Source: Hydnum rufescens UP504
Taxonomy: Eukaryota > Basidiomycota > Agaricomycetes > Cantharellales > Hydnaceae
DNA length: 64,000 bases
Assembly (NCBI GenBank): GCA_014904985.1
Contig: MU128964.1
Coordinates: forward strand, 218,132 to 282,131
Reading direction: 5' to 3'
Shown here: positions 34,504 to 46,900 of the stretch, in pieces
Numbering within the stretch: position 1 is the first letter of the stretch
Layout: each line of letters begins with the position of its first letter
Translations under genes and position numbers: made by a program
The notes under the pieces: generated by a model
Database searches by the model: none
Told to the model about the DNA's origin: nothing
The model's input: only the letters and a program-made list of their open reading frames with translations

Positions 34504-36059
34504 TTATTCAGAGCTGAAGTATGCAAGCTCGAGGCCGATAGCTCGTATTGGCTTAGATCGATTGGAGAAATCGGAGACAACTCCAAGACTGACGAGAGTC
34601 TTGCCAATTCGTCCTTCCCACATGAGGGACACGTCCTATGCGAAAGCGTAAGTGACGATACGTAAATACTCAAGAGGGGAATAAGTGGCGAACGGTATTG
34701 GTGGACATCCTCGCTTTAACAACGCCTTGGACGCCATCTGTGCTCGCATCACTCGCATCATCGAAGGCATCGATCTGGGGCAGAGCTGGAGACGAAACCG
34801 CGACAGCGCTCGACGCTCTGTTACCGGTGTGATTCAGAGATCTTCGCCCGGCGCGCCGGATCCACCATTCGGCACCCATAGTCCACTCGCTCTCATAGCT
34901 GTACAGGTTGAAATCAAAACGAGAGCACAGCGAGAGATCCCGGGAAACTCGTGCGGCATAGGCGGTGGACAGATGCCCCATCATGGGATTGAAAATGGCA
35001 GTTAACGTTGTTGGAGGCTGAGTAGGTATCGTCGGAGAAGATGATAATTGAGAAGAAGGGGAGTAGCATCTGGAAGGGTCGTAAATCTCAAACCCGTCGA
35101 CACTGTAATCATGGTGAATAAATCATGTTAGAATCTGGATAAAACGCACCTACCTCCTGCACTCTTCTCCTTCGCACTGAAATATACCTCGGCACCGGCA
35201 GAAAATCTACCACGGAGCCCACCTTCCATTGCATCTTCTTCATCGACGCGTTTCTCGCCCCGACCGACAACTCTTTCACGTACATCTTCTTCGCCGGCAA
35301 GACGGCCGAAATTATGCAGTACGCGTGCACCCAACATTCCATCATCGGCACTCCATGTGTACTCGGTGCTCCACCTCCCAGTATCATGTTGCAAATTGAT
35401 CATGACATTATTCGCGCCACCCAGTCCAGAATTACCTTTCAATGGTCGGGCATAGACTGGAGACAGGGATCCGAAATAACAGAGATGAGACCTTGGAGCG
35501 TAGACGAAAGCCTAGTAGAGTACAAGCATCCAAGCGGGAAGTCGGGATATAATAGCGGCCGTAGAGAAGATAATCTAATGGATAGGAGTCATTGACCAAC
35601 GAGTGAAGCACTGCACTTCGAGGTAACTTGCCTCTCGTGTCCACTCGTTCACCACCAAGCCATTCCTCGGACTTCCCTTCTGGTTTCCGCGGAAGATCAT
35701 AGACTTTGAATCGCTCGACAACATCTTTGAGCCTCACATCGCTGGAGCTTCGCAAATTAAGGTCGCAAGAAGTGAAAATGTATCCGACAGAACCATTGAG
35801 TGAAGGGAGTGCGTTCATGGAGTACGTCGTCTTGAACAATGGATTAGGGGATTTGGATATATGGAAGTGCACACCCCGAGGAACGGGAAAATCGAGGATC
35901 GCTGATATATACCAAGGACGATTGAGCGTAGAACAATTTGAAACATAAATATGACCCCTCACCTGCGGAAGAGCGTGTAAGATTTGAGTATAAATTGTCC
36001 TCGTTCCATCCAGTCGCCTTGTAGTACTTTTGGAGTATAATAGATGCATACGGATGCAT
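34504..36059 (-). CDS. MDM10: Mdm10, ERMES/SAM mitochondrial outer-membrane beta-barrel
   Basis: Mdm10 is a 19-strand porin-fold protein of the ER-mitochondria encounter structure that also assists the SAM complex. Exons 36059-35963, 35901-35632, 35574-35154, 35102-34694, 34635-34504. Signatures: start [70 protein letters not shown], and the C-terminal beta strand ending LELAYFSSE. The 35575-35631 intron is GC-AG (donor GAG|GCAAGT). Three single missing bases are needed (near 35524, 35466 and 35060); with them every exon phase closes exactly, giving about 443 residues, in family range. No signal peptide is seen, as expected for an outer-membrane barrel. Confidence 0.93.
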
Positions 36060-36381
36060 GGGGCTGCTGGATCGGCAGTGTCCGCAAGTGGATCTGGACA
36101 TAGCACGAGGTCACACTAGCAGCTACCAAAAAATTTTCCATTGCAGGTGTCAAACCGCCCATTGTTGGGCTAGCTCACATGCTGTGAAATACTTTCTTTG
36201 CTGGCATACAGTAGTCACCTTCAAAAAGGCATAAATAATGTAGTAACACTAGACAGCAAAGAGGATATGTATTGTGAATTGTGTCGTGGGGTAACAAAAA
36301 AAATACATATTGTCCAATGAGTAAGTTGTCAGGGAATCACACTTGGAGCACCCAAAATTCCACATAGCGGCTGCAGAGGAT
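36060..36381. other. Intergenic
   Basis: The MDM10 promoter side and the 3' flank of the next gene. An A-rich run occurs near 36297-36306. Nothing else is seen. Confidence 0.4.
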
Positions 36382-37278
36382 TCAGTTGTTCTCGTACTCC
36401 CCTAAAACTCGCAATATAAGCTCGGTCACACCCAGAAATCCGGCCAAAGTGGCATTGTATTCCTGTGCCATCACCTGGGTGGCTTTCTGCACTTCAGCTG
36501 CGCCCAATATCAATGCAGAATGATAATCGGAGAGAGATTGAAATCGGGGCACGACAGGCAACTGTGGGGGTTGGGCAATGGGGGGTTCCTGCAAAGGGGT
36601 GACAGAGTGTGGGGCCGTCAGGGATGGATCAGTGCCGTGGATTGGCATGCAAATGGGAGAGGTAGCCCCCGGGTTGCGGGATGGCTCATCTGGGACCAGA
36701 GGGACTGCAATGTGGGGATCCACATCAACCACAGCATTGGTATCTGGCTCTTTGTTTTCCTTGTGGTGAGGGAGACCAAGAGAAGATAGGAGAAGAAGGC
36801 TAGCTTCAGATTCCTTGCCAGTGCCAGATGCTGCCCTGTGGTTTCGGTGGATTGATGACCTCATAGGACGGAGTGAGGGACCGGCCTCAGCCTGATGCTG
36901 GTCAATGTTGGAGTCTTCACTAGGCTCATCATCTCTTTCCGCGACAGTCCCCCCGCCCCGTGCAGCCTTATGCCTTTTACCCGGGCGACTGCCAGAGCCT
37001 CGGGGCTTCCGTTTCCGGGCCGGAGATGGTGCAGCACCCCCCTTTTCATGAGGAAGCTTGGAACGGAGTGCGTGCAATGAGGCTAGCAGGCCGTGCATCC
37101 GCACAAGGCGATCAAATTCATCCATGTCCTTCTGATCGATCTCGCCCGCCATGACCTTTCGCACTGATTCTAGCTCCTCGAGCGGCAGGGGCTGATCTTC
37201 CTCCCGGATTACTTGTAACAATTGAGCCTGTGGCTGAGCATGAGCTAGTCCCTCCTTGCCTGGGACATGTCTGAACAC
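36382..37278 (-). CDS. Nuclear low-complexity protein, possible lineage-specific family
   Basis: An open frame of 298 codons, start ATG unsure. A helical N-terminal part (LPLEELESVRKVMAGEIDQK, FDRLVRMHGLLASL) is followed by a strong bipartite basic cluster (RKRKPRGSGSRPGKRHK). A Pro-rich linker follows, then a helical C-terminus (LILGAAEVQKATQVMAQEY). Upstream on the same strand (about 37580-37430) is a Cys-rich stretch (CRVDECKGSGDRC, CTGCKVC) that could be a zinc-binding N-terminus in an earlier exon, but I could not link it in frame. The arrangement resembles basidiomycete multi-copy nuclear proteins with a Cys cluster and a long linker. Function unknown. Confidence 0.5.
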   Translation of the reverse strand: MFRHVPGKEGLAHAQPQAQLLQVIREEDQPLPLEELESVRKVMAGEIDQKDMDEFDRLVRMHGLLASLHALRSKLPHEKGGAAPSPARKRKPRGSGSRPGKRHKAARGGGTVAERDDEPSEDSNIDQHQAEAGPSLRPMRSSIHRNHRAASGTGKESEASLLLLSSLGLPHHKENKEPDTNAVVDVDPHIAVPLVPDEPSRNPGATSPICMPIHGTDPSLTAPHSVTPLQEPPIAQPPQLPVVPRFQSLSDYHSALILGAAEVQKATQVMAQEYNATLAGFLGVTELILRVLGEYENN

Positions 37279-38564
37279 TTACAAAGCAGCGTCGTCGAAG
37301 CCGCGCAGAGGTAATATTCCTGTGATTGACACAAAGACCAATGAGATCCATAAGGGGCATATTGGCAGTGGCGAGATGTGCGGCAGTCGGGTGTTTGGGT
37401 GTTCAGCACGGTGGTTGTGAGACTGTCCTAGGTTGAAGGTGTCGAAATAGGACGATAGTTGGAGTTGCAGAACACAGACTTTGCATCCGGTGCACTGGGT
37501 AGCCACGCCAGACGCGCAACGATCCCCGCTACCTTTGCACTCGTCTACTCTGCACCAGTTCGCCTGGCAAAACGTCTGCGGAGATTAATTTAAAATCCGA
37601 AAGCAACTGGTAGTATTCGGTAGTGAGAAATATTTCCAAATGCACACAACCCGTTCCACCATGGAATGCTCCTTTCCAGTGCTAGTAGGGATGTACAATG
37701 TGTGATCCCTTCTAACTATCATTCTGGTCTCGAAGCACCAGTTGAGGGGTGGCAATGCTCTGTGTCGCGACGGTGCATGGTCACGTGTCGCAGATACACC
37801 GGTATATCGCCCAAATACTTGCCCCGGCTTCGCACTTGTGGGGTTCAGTGGATTCCCAATTTGATAGCTGAGCTACTTGCTTTGTTGTATGGGGTGAAAG
37901 ATATCGATCATACTCGTGTTTTACCCCACGTGACTCATGGGTACATCGATCCTGTTATCTGGTCTCAGGCAAGAACCATCCCAAATATTCTAACTGTCCA
38001 AATGTTTCCGGATTGTAATGCTGTTGGGATAGGCAATCTTGCCTCGATTACATATGACATATCCTATATCTCTCAATTCTATAGGTAGCCAACGGTCGTG
38101 TGACACCGTTCGTACCTACGTTACTTTGCCATTTCCTAGGCATGTATATTACAAGATTTTGTAACCAAATGGGTGATTCATTTCATGGGCGAAAGAATAC
38201 ACTGTCTTTCTCTCTCATGAAGCGTTCTCAGATAGAATTCTTGGTGACAGGTTGCATAGCAACGATGGGCCCCAAGTCAAAACAGCACCCAGAACTTACC
38301 ACGATATATAGAATAGGTAGGGGTGTAGGATGTGAATACCCCACATCTCCCCCAGTTCATCCCTGCAAAACCGAGCCGAATTTCTTAATTGGCATCAGGG
38401 CAGTACCTACATTCCATCGTAGTCATAACAAACGGATAAATGCTCCACATGGATATCAAATTGACTCATGCTAGCCAGTCAGCCTATCCCCGAGAAAACG
38501 AGCGAACATATTTTACAATCGCGTCGCACCATCCCTGGCGCTATATGCACCGCGCAGGTTTCAT
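37279..38564. other. Region without a confirmed gene
   Basis: It holds the Cys-rich minus-strand stretch noted above. A plus-strand open frame at 37666-38085 (140 codons, Cys-containing, no recognisable domain, no intron support) may be a chance frame. Confidence 0.3.
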
Positions 38565-40172
38565 TTATTTGTCACGCAGAGCAGGTTTGCCTAAAGATGA
38601 GGTGCGGAACGTGAGTCCGTTGGATAACGCATGATGATTCTGAGATAACTGGACAAATACTCACAGTGTAGGATGCCCGGCCCCATCAATGACATTCCAA
38701 TGAGTTCCGCGCCATCAAGGATTCCAGTGGATGAACAAGAATATTGTGATCCATCGCTGTAATACAACGTCGTAAATTCATATTTTGGATGCTGGGGAAT
38801 TCGGTCTGAGGCCTTAATGAAAGGAGCTGCCTGGTCGTCCGGTGCCAGGATTGTGCCATTCAGGAGCGGCTTCCGGCGTGAAATTTGGCCAATCCAGCTG
38901 GGAGCATACGAACGCGTCCCATATATGGCTTCCCACAGCTGAGGTACGTGTGGATGGCCGGCGACTATGATATTTCCTTCCAAGTCGTGGCGGAGATTGT
39001 CTGGGGGGAATGGGGCTGGGATCTTCTCACGGAATCTGAGTTTGTTCGTCGCTGGGTCTCGATCATAGAAACGGATGGCACATGCCACGGACGACGCGAC
39101 GACAAGTTCCTTTCCGTCCCGGGAGAGGACCAACCCTATGTCATTAAAACATTATAAGTCATCGGAGCCCATTAGACGTCTAAATGTTTTTACCATTCGC
39201 AAAGTTGATAAAATTTGCGGCCTTGCGATACTTGACCCTCCCGTTGGGGAGAATCTCGACATATGCAATCCAACCAAAGGGCGCTTGAAAGGCGTTCTCC
39301 AATAGAGCAAGCTTCGTAGTCCATTTCGGCATGCGAGGAGTGAAGCGGTGATCAACTGAAATATACAGCTGCGTTGGAGATATGGCAACTAAGGAATTCG
39401 GGGCGTGGATAAAGGGATGTGAAAGCGTTCGCTTGTAGAACGCTTTGTACGGCGCCTTATCCGACACTGTGAATATGTCTACCACACTGGCCATGGCATC
39501 AAGATTGGCAGTAAACACATAGGCAGGCTCAGAGACCGTTGCCGGGAGCACATCGAGACCGAGAGGATGGAAGGTGCGACCCGCAGGGAAGCCAACGAGC
39601 TCCACTGGTCGAAGATAATCCTCGTTTCCGTAGTCGTAAATCCAGAAAGCGCCGTTCTGACTAGGGTCAGCCATTACGCCCTGCAATTATCGATATGAAC
39701 AATGGGGAATCTAGTGAGATCCTCGTCCAGACAGACCATAATTGGGTTCCACACCTGATCGAGGAGCGAGGATTAGAAAAATAGAAAGATGACGAGGAAT
39801 AACAGAACGAACTAGTCTCCCTGGATCACAAGTTATGAGAAGCTTTTTATCAGCGATATGTACACCATCTTCGCAATGGCGAATCCCAGAGGGGTCTGGA
39901 CGAGTGATAACCTCGCAGGTCCTGTTGGCATCGCCGGCGAAGTAATATCCTGGAGTAGGGATAGACGTTTGAACATTACTCATAGCGAGGTTGAAATGCT
40001 TCCATTCTGGTCGCCCAACCTGCCATATCCAGACGGCCTGTGGGATGTTGGTATGAGGCGCGTAGACTGAATCGTACGAATACGACTCACCACGGCGATA
40101 AGCAGGGCCTGGGTGACAATCGAGGTTCTCTTGAGCATAGGAGGACGATGGGATGGTAGCCCAATTGCACAT
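38565..40172 (-). CDS. Paraoxonase/arylesterase-like beta-propeller protein, copy A
   Basis: Resembles fungal serum paraoxonase/arylesterase (SMP-30/LRE-like) proteins, six-bladed calcium-dependent propellers that hydrolyse esters or lactones. Exons 40172 (5' end unsure)-39813, 39754-39737, 39680-39194, 39135-38665, 38590-38565. One exon is only 18 nt (VWNPIM). Phases close throughout. Family-type motifs: ITCDPGR, GAFWIYDY, FHPLGLDVL, LSHPFIHAPNSL, LYISVDHRFT, FINFANGLVLSRDGKEL, PPDNLRHDLEGNIIVAGHPH, YSDGSQYSCSSTG. The N-terminus is uncertain: the frame extends to 40172 without a convincing signal peptide, while most relatives begin with a membrane anchor. Sequence related to copy B continues upstream to about 40500, so 5' exons may be missing from this model. 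Confidence 0.75.
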
Positions 40173-42320
40173 TGTACATATAGAAATTACAGTACAGGAT
40201 AGAATTGTTTACTGGCAATTTTGTCCACCACGAGATTCCAGTACTGAATTGAGGGTGAATCAATGGCCACCCAAATTATCACATGGAGCCCTAGGCGCCC
40301 CGAAATACGATCCGGCGGGTTAATCTACGAGATCTCCTCCCAAAGGAAATAGATACCACTGGACTGACCTAAGCGTTTGAAGGCAAGAAAGGGGTTCAAT
40401 CGTTTGGTAAGCGGAACGGTATCCAGATCCACATCATGAAATTATTCCTGGAACGCCAGTGTACAATAACCACGATCGGGTGCACATTTCCCTTTGGAGA
40501 TACCTTGGAGCAATCGGATCCCCATGGATAAATTCTTGGTTTCGAACCAAAGGATGATACCAGCTGGACCGTTGCTTCCGGAGTACAAACAATCGACGCA
40601 ACGCCCAGCAACATTGGCCCGCGTCCCTCATCCTGTGGTTAAACACCACTCTTTCGGGCTCTCTTAGATGGCGTATTGGTGTCTATGGTGAACTTCCAAC
40701 ACGGGAACATAGAAGACTAATGTTATTCGACCGGCCAAATTGTACTGCCATATGAAAGAAGCCACACGCCCTCCTCCACATCGCCCACCTCGCCCTCCAG
40801 CCGATCAGTGGCTCTACGCACTGATGTTTTCAAACCAAATCTCGGCACCCACACGCCAGTTGTCAATAGCCTTGTTAGAACCAAAACATGGATGAATCGC
40901 CAGCACTTCACCTTAGGAGAATCTGGTTTGAAAACTCTTCTCGGTTCTTTCGTGATTCCGGCGGAGTTTTGAGCTATAGAGGCCGTGGAATTGTCGGACC
41001 GCATTGGTAATACTGATGCCTTGTAACCTCCCCGGCTCAGATTAATTTACGATGACGGTACGGTTCCATGTTTCCAGCCTCACACAATCTATTTGCGATT
41101 TCATGCCTCAATAGAAACATGATTGTTCGGCCGATATCTGCAAATCCTTGGTTTCCGAGTTAAAAAATCGCCTTAGCAGCAGAGGAACTACCGGTGGTAA
41201 TTGCCTACCATCGGTTCTCGAGATTACGGCCATACTCTGAACGCGATAATTGTAGCAAGGGTGTGTCTGTCACATTCGTGCGTATTTCATACATTTTTCC
41301 ATGTGCTCCTTCATCTAGCAACGTATTTTGCTGGGGGCTTCCGGAAGCGCTCGGATGCCTGTGTACAAGACTCCAGATCCAGAGTCCAAAGTCGGCCTCC
41401 CCTTTGAGAGGTGAATTCGCAAAACACCGAAATGACACCGACACTTTTAATATATGGGATCACCCATAGGTATACCTCAAAAGTGAGCCCCAAACTCACT
41501 CCACAAGCGATTCACGGCGCAGAAAGTGCAAACGAAGCTCGATATTATTGCTGAACAAGTACAAGTATAAAGAAAGCGATGAGAACCCCGTCCACGGGAA
41601 TACGCAAAGAATCACACGAAAAAGGGAAATTCCCTCGCCACTTGTGGCCCTACCTCCCAAAAAACATCGTTGCACGGTTCGAAAGGACCAACCATATACA
41701 TAGATCCATAGAGCGACAGAATAATAACCTGACAAAGACTGCAAGGCAGGCAGCCCGCCGCAGAAAGAGGATGAACCAGAACAAAAATACATGACCAAAG
41801 ACGATAGGAAGCGGCCAGAACTGTTTGTAGCTATTGGTCGTTATAACGATGGGCAAAAACAAACCTAGTGTTCCATTCAATAGCAAGGAGTAGAAATTTA
41901 ATAATTTTACAGTCAGCAATCCTAGATTTGGCGACAAGTATTCAAGGCATTCCTATGAGCGTCATAGTCCACAGGCCAAACAATCAGCCTATCTATCTAC
42001 TAATACCCTTTACAAAGCATAGGACTTCGTCCCAGGTCCCTCTCATCCGCGATTCGGTAATGTCCCCACCTTCAGGCGCAGTCGCGGGGCTAGCCCAGGG
42101 TTCTTTATTGTTGCCTCATCTTACTACAATTCAAAAACTGAAACTGTATACGACCAGCACCGGAAGCGCCATTGTAGGGCATAGCAAAGGGACGAATGGA
42201 TCGAATAGATATTAAAACTCTGACCCATATCCACGGAGCTAGCTGACACAACGCTCCGATCCGCATCGCACAATTATGCCGCGTCTCCTCCCCTGGCATC
42301 GCATAGCCTTCGTCTAGTTG
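40173..42320. other. Region between the two paraoxonase-like copies
   Basis: 40430-40520 aligns by eye with 44250-44340 (shared TTATTTTATGATGTGGAT-like and CTCCAA-GGGAAA segments), so the duplicated unit includes 5' flank or first exons. No intact gene is seen between 40.6 and 42.3 kb. Open frames there (for example 40723-41004 minus) have no domain. Confidence 0.4.
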
Positions 42321-43915
42321 TCATCGCAGTCCGGGTTTGCCTATAGATGGAAACACGAACGTGAGCCCGTTGGAATCCCGAGACAAATGGATAAGTACTC
42401 ACAGTGCAGGATGCCTGGCCTAATAATGACATCGCGACGAGTTCTTCGCCATCAAGGATTCCAGTGGATGAACAAGAATATTGTGATCCATCGCTGTAAT
42501 ACAGCGTCTTAAATTCATATTTTGGATGCCGGGGAATTCGATCTGAGGCTTTGACGAAAGGAGCTGCCTGGTCGTCCGGTGCCAGGACTGTCATACCATC
42601 CAGGAGCGGCTTCCGGCGTGAAATTCGGCCAATCCAGCTTGGGGAATACGGACGCACGCCATATACAACTTCCCACATTTGACCTATGTTTGGATGACCA
42701 CCGACTACGATGTTTCCTTCCGAGTCGTACCGGAGGTTGTCTGGGAGAAATGGGACTGGGATCTTCTCACGAAATCTGAGTTTGTTCGTCCCTGGGTCTC
42801 GATCATAGAAACGGATCGGCGCATGCCACGGACGACGCGACGACAAGTTCCTTTCCGTCTTGTGAGAGGACCAACCCTACGTCATTAATAAATTGTAAGT
42901 CATCATAGCCCAAGGGGCGCTTGAATAAAATTATTTTTACCATTTGGAAAATTTATGAAATTTGCGGCCTTCCTATACATGACTCTTCCGTCGGGGAGAA
43001 TCTCGACATATGCAATCCAACCAAAGGGGCCTGAAAGACGTTCTCCAATAGAGAAAGCTTCGCGATCCATTTCGGCATGCGAACAGTGAAGCGGTGATCA
43101 ACTGAGATATACAACTGCGTTGGAGATATGGGAAGTAAGGAATTCGGGGCGTGGATCAAGGGATGTGAAAATGTTCGCTTGTAGAACGCTTTGTATGGCG
43201 CTTTATTGGACATTGTGAAGATATCCACCACACTGGCCTTGACATCAAGATTGGCAGTGAACACATAGGCAGGCTCAGTGCTGGTTTCCGGGAGAACATT
43301 AAGACCAAGAGGATGGAAGTGCGACCAGAAGGGAAGCCGACGAGCTGCACCGGCTGAAGAGAATCCTCACTTCCGTAGTCATAAATCCAGAAGGCGCCGT
43401 TCTTATTGGGGTTAGTCATTATACCCTACAATTATCGGAGTGAGGAAGGGAGTGTGTTCACTGAGATCCTCGTCAAAGACAGACCATAATTGGGCTCCAA
43501 TCCTGATGGAAGAGCGGATTAGTACAATAGAAACATGAGGTGAATCAGTAAGACGAACTATTCTCCCTGGATCACAAGTTATAAGAAGCTTTTTATGGGC
43601 GATATGCACACCATCCTCGCAATGGCTAATCCTTGAGGGGTCTGGACGAGTGATAACCTCGCAAGTCTTGTTTGCGTCGCCGGCGAAGTAATATCCTGGG
43701 GTGAGAATCGTTGTTTGAATATTACTCTTGGCGAGGTTGAAGTGCTTCCATTCTGGTCGCCCAACCTGCCATATCCAGATGGCCTGTAGGATATTGGCAT
43801 GGTGGACACAGACTGGATCGTATGAAGACTCACTACGGCAATGAGCAGTGTCTGGGTGACAATGGAGCTTCTCTTGAACATACGAAGGTGATGGAGTGTT
43901 GGCCCAGCCGTGCAT
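42321..43915 (-). CDS. Paraoxonase/arylesterase-like protein, copy B (disrupted frame)
   Basis: A direct tandem duplicate of copy A, about 3.7 kb away, same strand and exon layout. It shares GAFWIYDY, AIWIWQVGRPEWKHFNLA, LYISVDHRFT and YSDGSQYSCSSTG. It differs at many residues (for example IRHCEDGVHIA in A, ISHCEDGVHIA here) and has three frame disruptions relative to A. These are a missing base near 43315-43322 (GRT-FHPLGL), an extra base near 42813-42821 (VACA-IRFYD) and a missing base near 42413-42420 (GPGILHC). Either it is decaying, or these are sequencing indels like those in neighbouring genes. Upstream sequence to about 44517 may contain 5' exons. Confidence 0.65.
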
Positions 43916-46900
43916 TCTCTGTACATATAAAAGTTGGAGCGCACGATAGAATTGGGAACTTCGAAATTCCAGTGCTCAATTGAGGATGAGCCAGTGTCCA
44001 CCCAGGTTATTACATAAAAGCTCCATGCATCCCAGGACCAGGATGTAATGTGGCTCAAGGGGCTGTTCTACGAGATGCAGGGTCGTGCACCGTATGGATA
44101 CATACTTCCTCCTAAGGAAGTAGGTATAAATGAACTCACCTGAGCGTTCGACGGCAAGAAAGAATCTCCGCGAATTGAAAAGGGCCGGAGGATCGTATAT
44201 GCCGCTACTGAGGCAGTTATCAAAAGTCCAGGCCCAGATATGTGGAATGATATCCGGATCCACATCATAAAATAATTCTTGCAAGGCCAGTGCCCGGTGA
44301 TCACAACCAGCCACACATTTTCCCATTGGAGCTACTGCGGCAGGATCAGTTCACTGTAGGTAAATTCTTGACAAAACTGTTCGTTTGAGGACAGCTGATT
44401 TGACGGTTTCCCGATCCCAGTGGGTTCCAATGGATCTTTGTAAGCCACGGAAAAATTGGCCATCGCGGGATTATCTGCGGGGTAACTAGGAAAGGCAAGA
44501 CACATGGACTTCAGCAAACGGTTTCCAAATGAATCCCAAATGACATTCGGAGAGGTTTGTGTGTGGCTTATGGCTCACGTAGGCGAAAAAGGTGGCAAGA
44601 GCCCGTATTGCGTTAGGAGAATAGTAGGTTAAAGACAGAGCAAAGGTCAGCAGTTCCATGGGGAGTGGATCCGTAGAGTGTGCTTATGTAAAAACCACGT
44701 GCCTTCAAAGAAGACAGATCCGTCATCATCCGATACAGTGGTCCTCACCAGTCTATGAAAGGAATTTTATGCCGATTATAGCTAAAGTAACGGACTGTGG
44801 CGCGACGATGGCAAAAATTTTGAGGTAACAAAGGTTCTTGTGACAAGGCAGTCTCGCCTGTGTCCGAATGCCTGGGTGAGGGCTTCACATTCGACGCTTC
44901 AGGGGCCGGCCCTCTCTCGGGCTACTAGTGATTGGCACCTGACAATTGGGGGATGGAATAGTGCTCTGCTGTTCATTCACGACAGCATCTCATCTCGGAT
45001 TTGCCTGCGTTGCAGCCGCTGCTCAATGCTGCCATTCTTGTATCTGTGCCAAAAGTCGGAAAGACTGGTTTCTGGGAGACGGCGGTGGCCCAGTTTAGTG
45101 TCAATGAGACAAATATCGGGCTTACTGGACGTACTGAAATAATGGATACGGAAAGAGGACAACTCTGACTTTGAAGGTATTGGTATTCTTAATCCTGTTC
45201 TATTCGATTCCATCCCCAGGGAACGACTCTTATCATTTCCCCTGCCGCTGATGCTGCGCCCGTGCATGTTTCCATCCCGCCAAGCCCAACGGACAGGGAA
45301 AATAGATGAAAACCTGAACTACGAAGGCTTCGGTTACTCTTACAGTCGGTGCAGAACCTTGGCTATTGATTCCCGAGATATGCTGTGAAGCCTGCGCATT
45401 TGACGAGTGACTGCGTGTCTGGCATCAGCTCAGGAGCCGCTGGTACTCCTACGGAGTGGCTAGTGTGAGTGCCTGTTTTATTTCGCTCCTCGAAGAATTG
45501 GCCTTGACTCACGTTATGACGTATAGTCGTGACATTTTCTTGAAAAATGTCTATTTCTCGACCAATTGTTGCGGGGACCATCGCTAAGCTTGTGTAAACT
45601 GAGATTTCCATTCCTTTCTCGTTATCGTGGACTTCAGATGTCCTATTAAATATTGGCGGATAGGCGTAGATGCGCTGAGCACTTCTTGGCATATAATAAC
45701 GATTCGTTTGGGAGGGATCAACCGTCTGTTTTTCTCGCCAATTCGCGCCACGTAACAATATGGTTCATGTCTTCGTCCAAGGATCAAGATCCTCTTCTAA
45801 AGCATGGACTGGAAGCGATTGGGAAAGGGGAAAAAAAGGCCCACCGGATGGTAGTAAAGAATTTGGCCCACCGCTAGGGACATTGCGCTTAGTGGAGATG
45901 CAATATTTATTTCAGGGGTGCGTCCTGGGTCTATACCCATATGTGAAACCGCATATCGAGCCCTCTTGAAGGTGAAAAGCTAGCTAAACTGAAGTGAGCG
46001 TTCGAATTTCCTTGGCCGTCCCCCCTAAGGTCGCGGATGATGATGTAATCAGATTTCTTGTGACAAGGAATTACCCGAGTTTCAATGTTACCAATGATCG
46101 ATCGTCTCGTAACGAGCCAGACACGCTGTGAGCTCAGATTCTAGGTTGTGGCAGCCACCAGTGCACACTCGTTTGTTAATGACCACAGTCTTTCTATTTC
46201 CCCAAGGATCGGATGGTCGCTGCTCGTTTGGACGACTACGTAGATTGCGATCGACGACCGAGCTTGAAGGGACCACATCCATACGCAAGTATCTAGGGAA
46301 AAAATGTTGTATAACAGATACTCTTCGTATCGATCGACAGTGTGGGCGATCAACAATAGGTAATTGGCCCTAGCAGACAGGGAGACTCGTCTCGCATTCT
46401 TTCGACATGTTTGGGATCTATCTTCTGCACTGTCCCTCTATTCCTCTCCCAATGCCCGGGACGCGTTGTCCGTTGGCTGGGATGGCCCATCCTGATCGCT
46501 GGCCGCAACAGATGTGTTCTCACAGGATGCCCAAAAATGCACCTTATATGCGCCGCCCAATCGCTCCTGAGACTCGCAGATTGAAAGAGGTCGGCATGTA
46601 CAGCACTTCTTGAAATGTTGTACATGCTGATCTATACTCTTCAGCTGATGTCTCTTTAGGAGATAGCACGGGCCACATTCTAGGTGCCCGATTTCGCATG
46701 CCTTGATCTCACGATCCAGGGCGCTTGCAACCGCAAGTGCTTGTGCATCATCCCTGCCGACGATTTACGACGATTTACTTCTTTTTGCTCACCTTTTTTT
46801 TTCCTTGGCGGTGGGTCGAGCATAACGATGCTGCTCTCGCTGAGCATTACTTGTCTATGCTACAAATGCATCACCTGCTCTACCAAATACTCATCAGACC

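Noticed and set aside
28915..36059. Programmed frameshifting or gene decay in MEF2, COG7 and MDM10
   Set aside because: No slippery-site arrangement is seen, and most changes are one missing base in short homopolymers.
37666..38088. 140-codon plus-strand frame as a gene
   Set aside because: No domain, no intron logic, no neighbour support; length is compatible with chance.
42321..43915. Calling paraoxonase copy B a pseudogene
   Set aside because: The same kind of one-base changes occurs in essential neighbours, so sequencing error is at least as likely.
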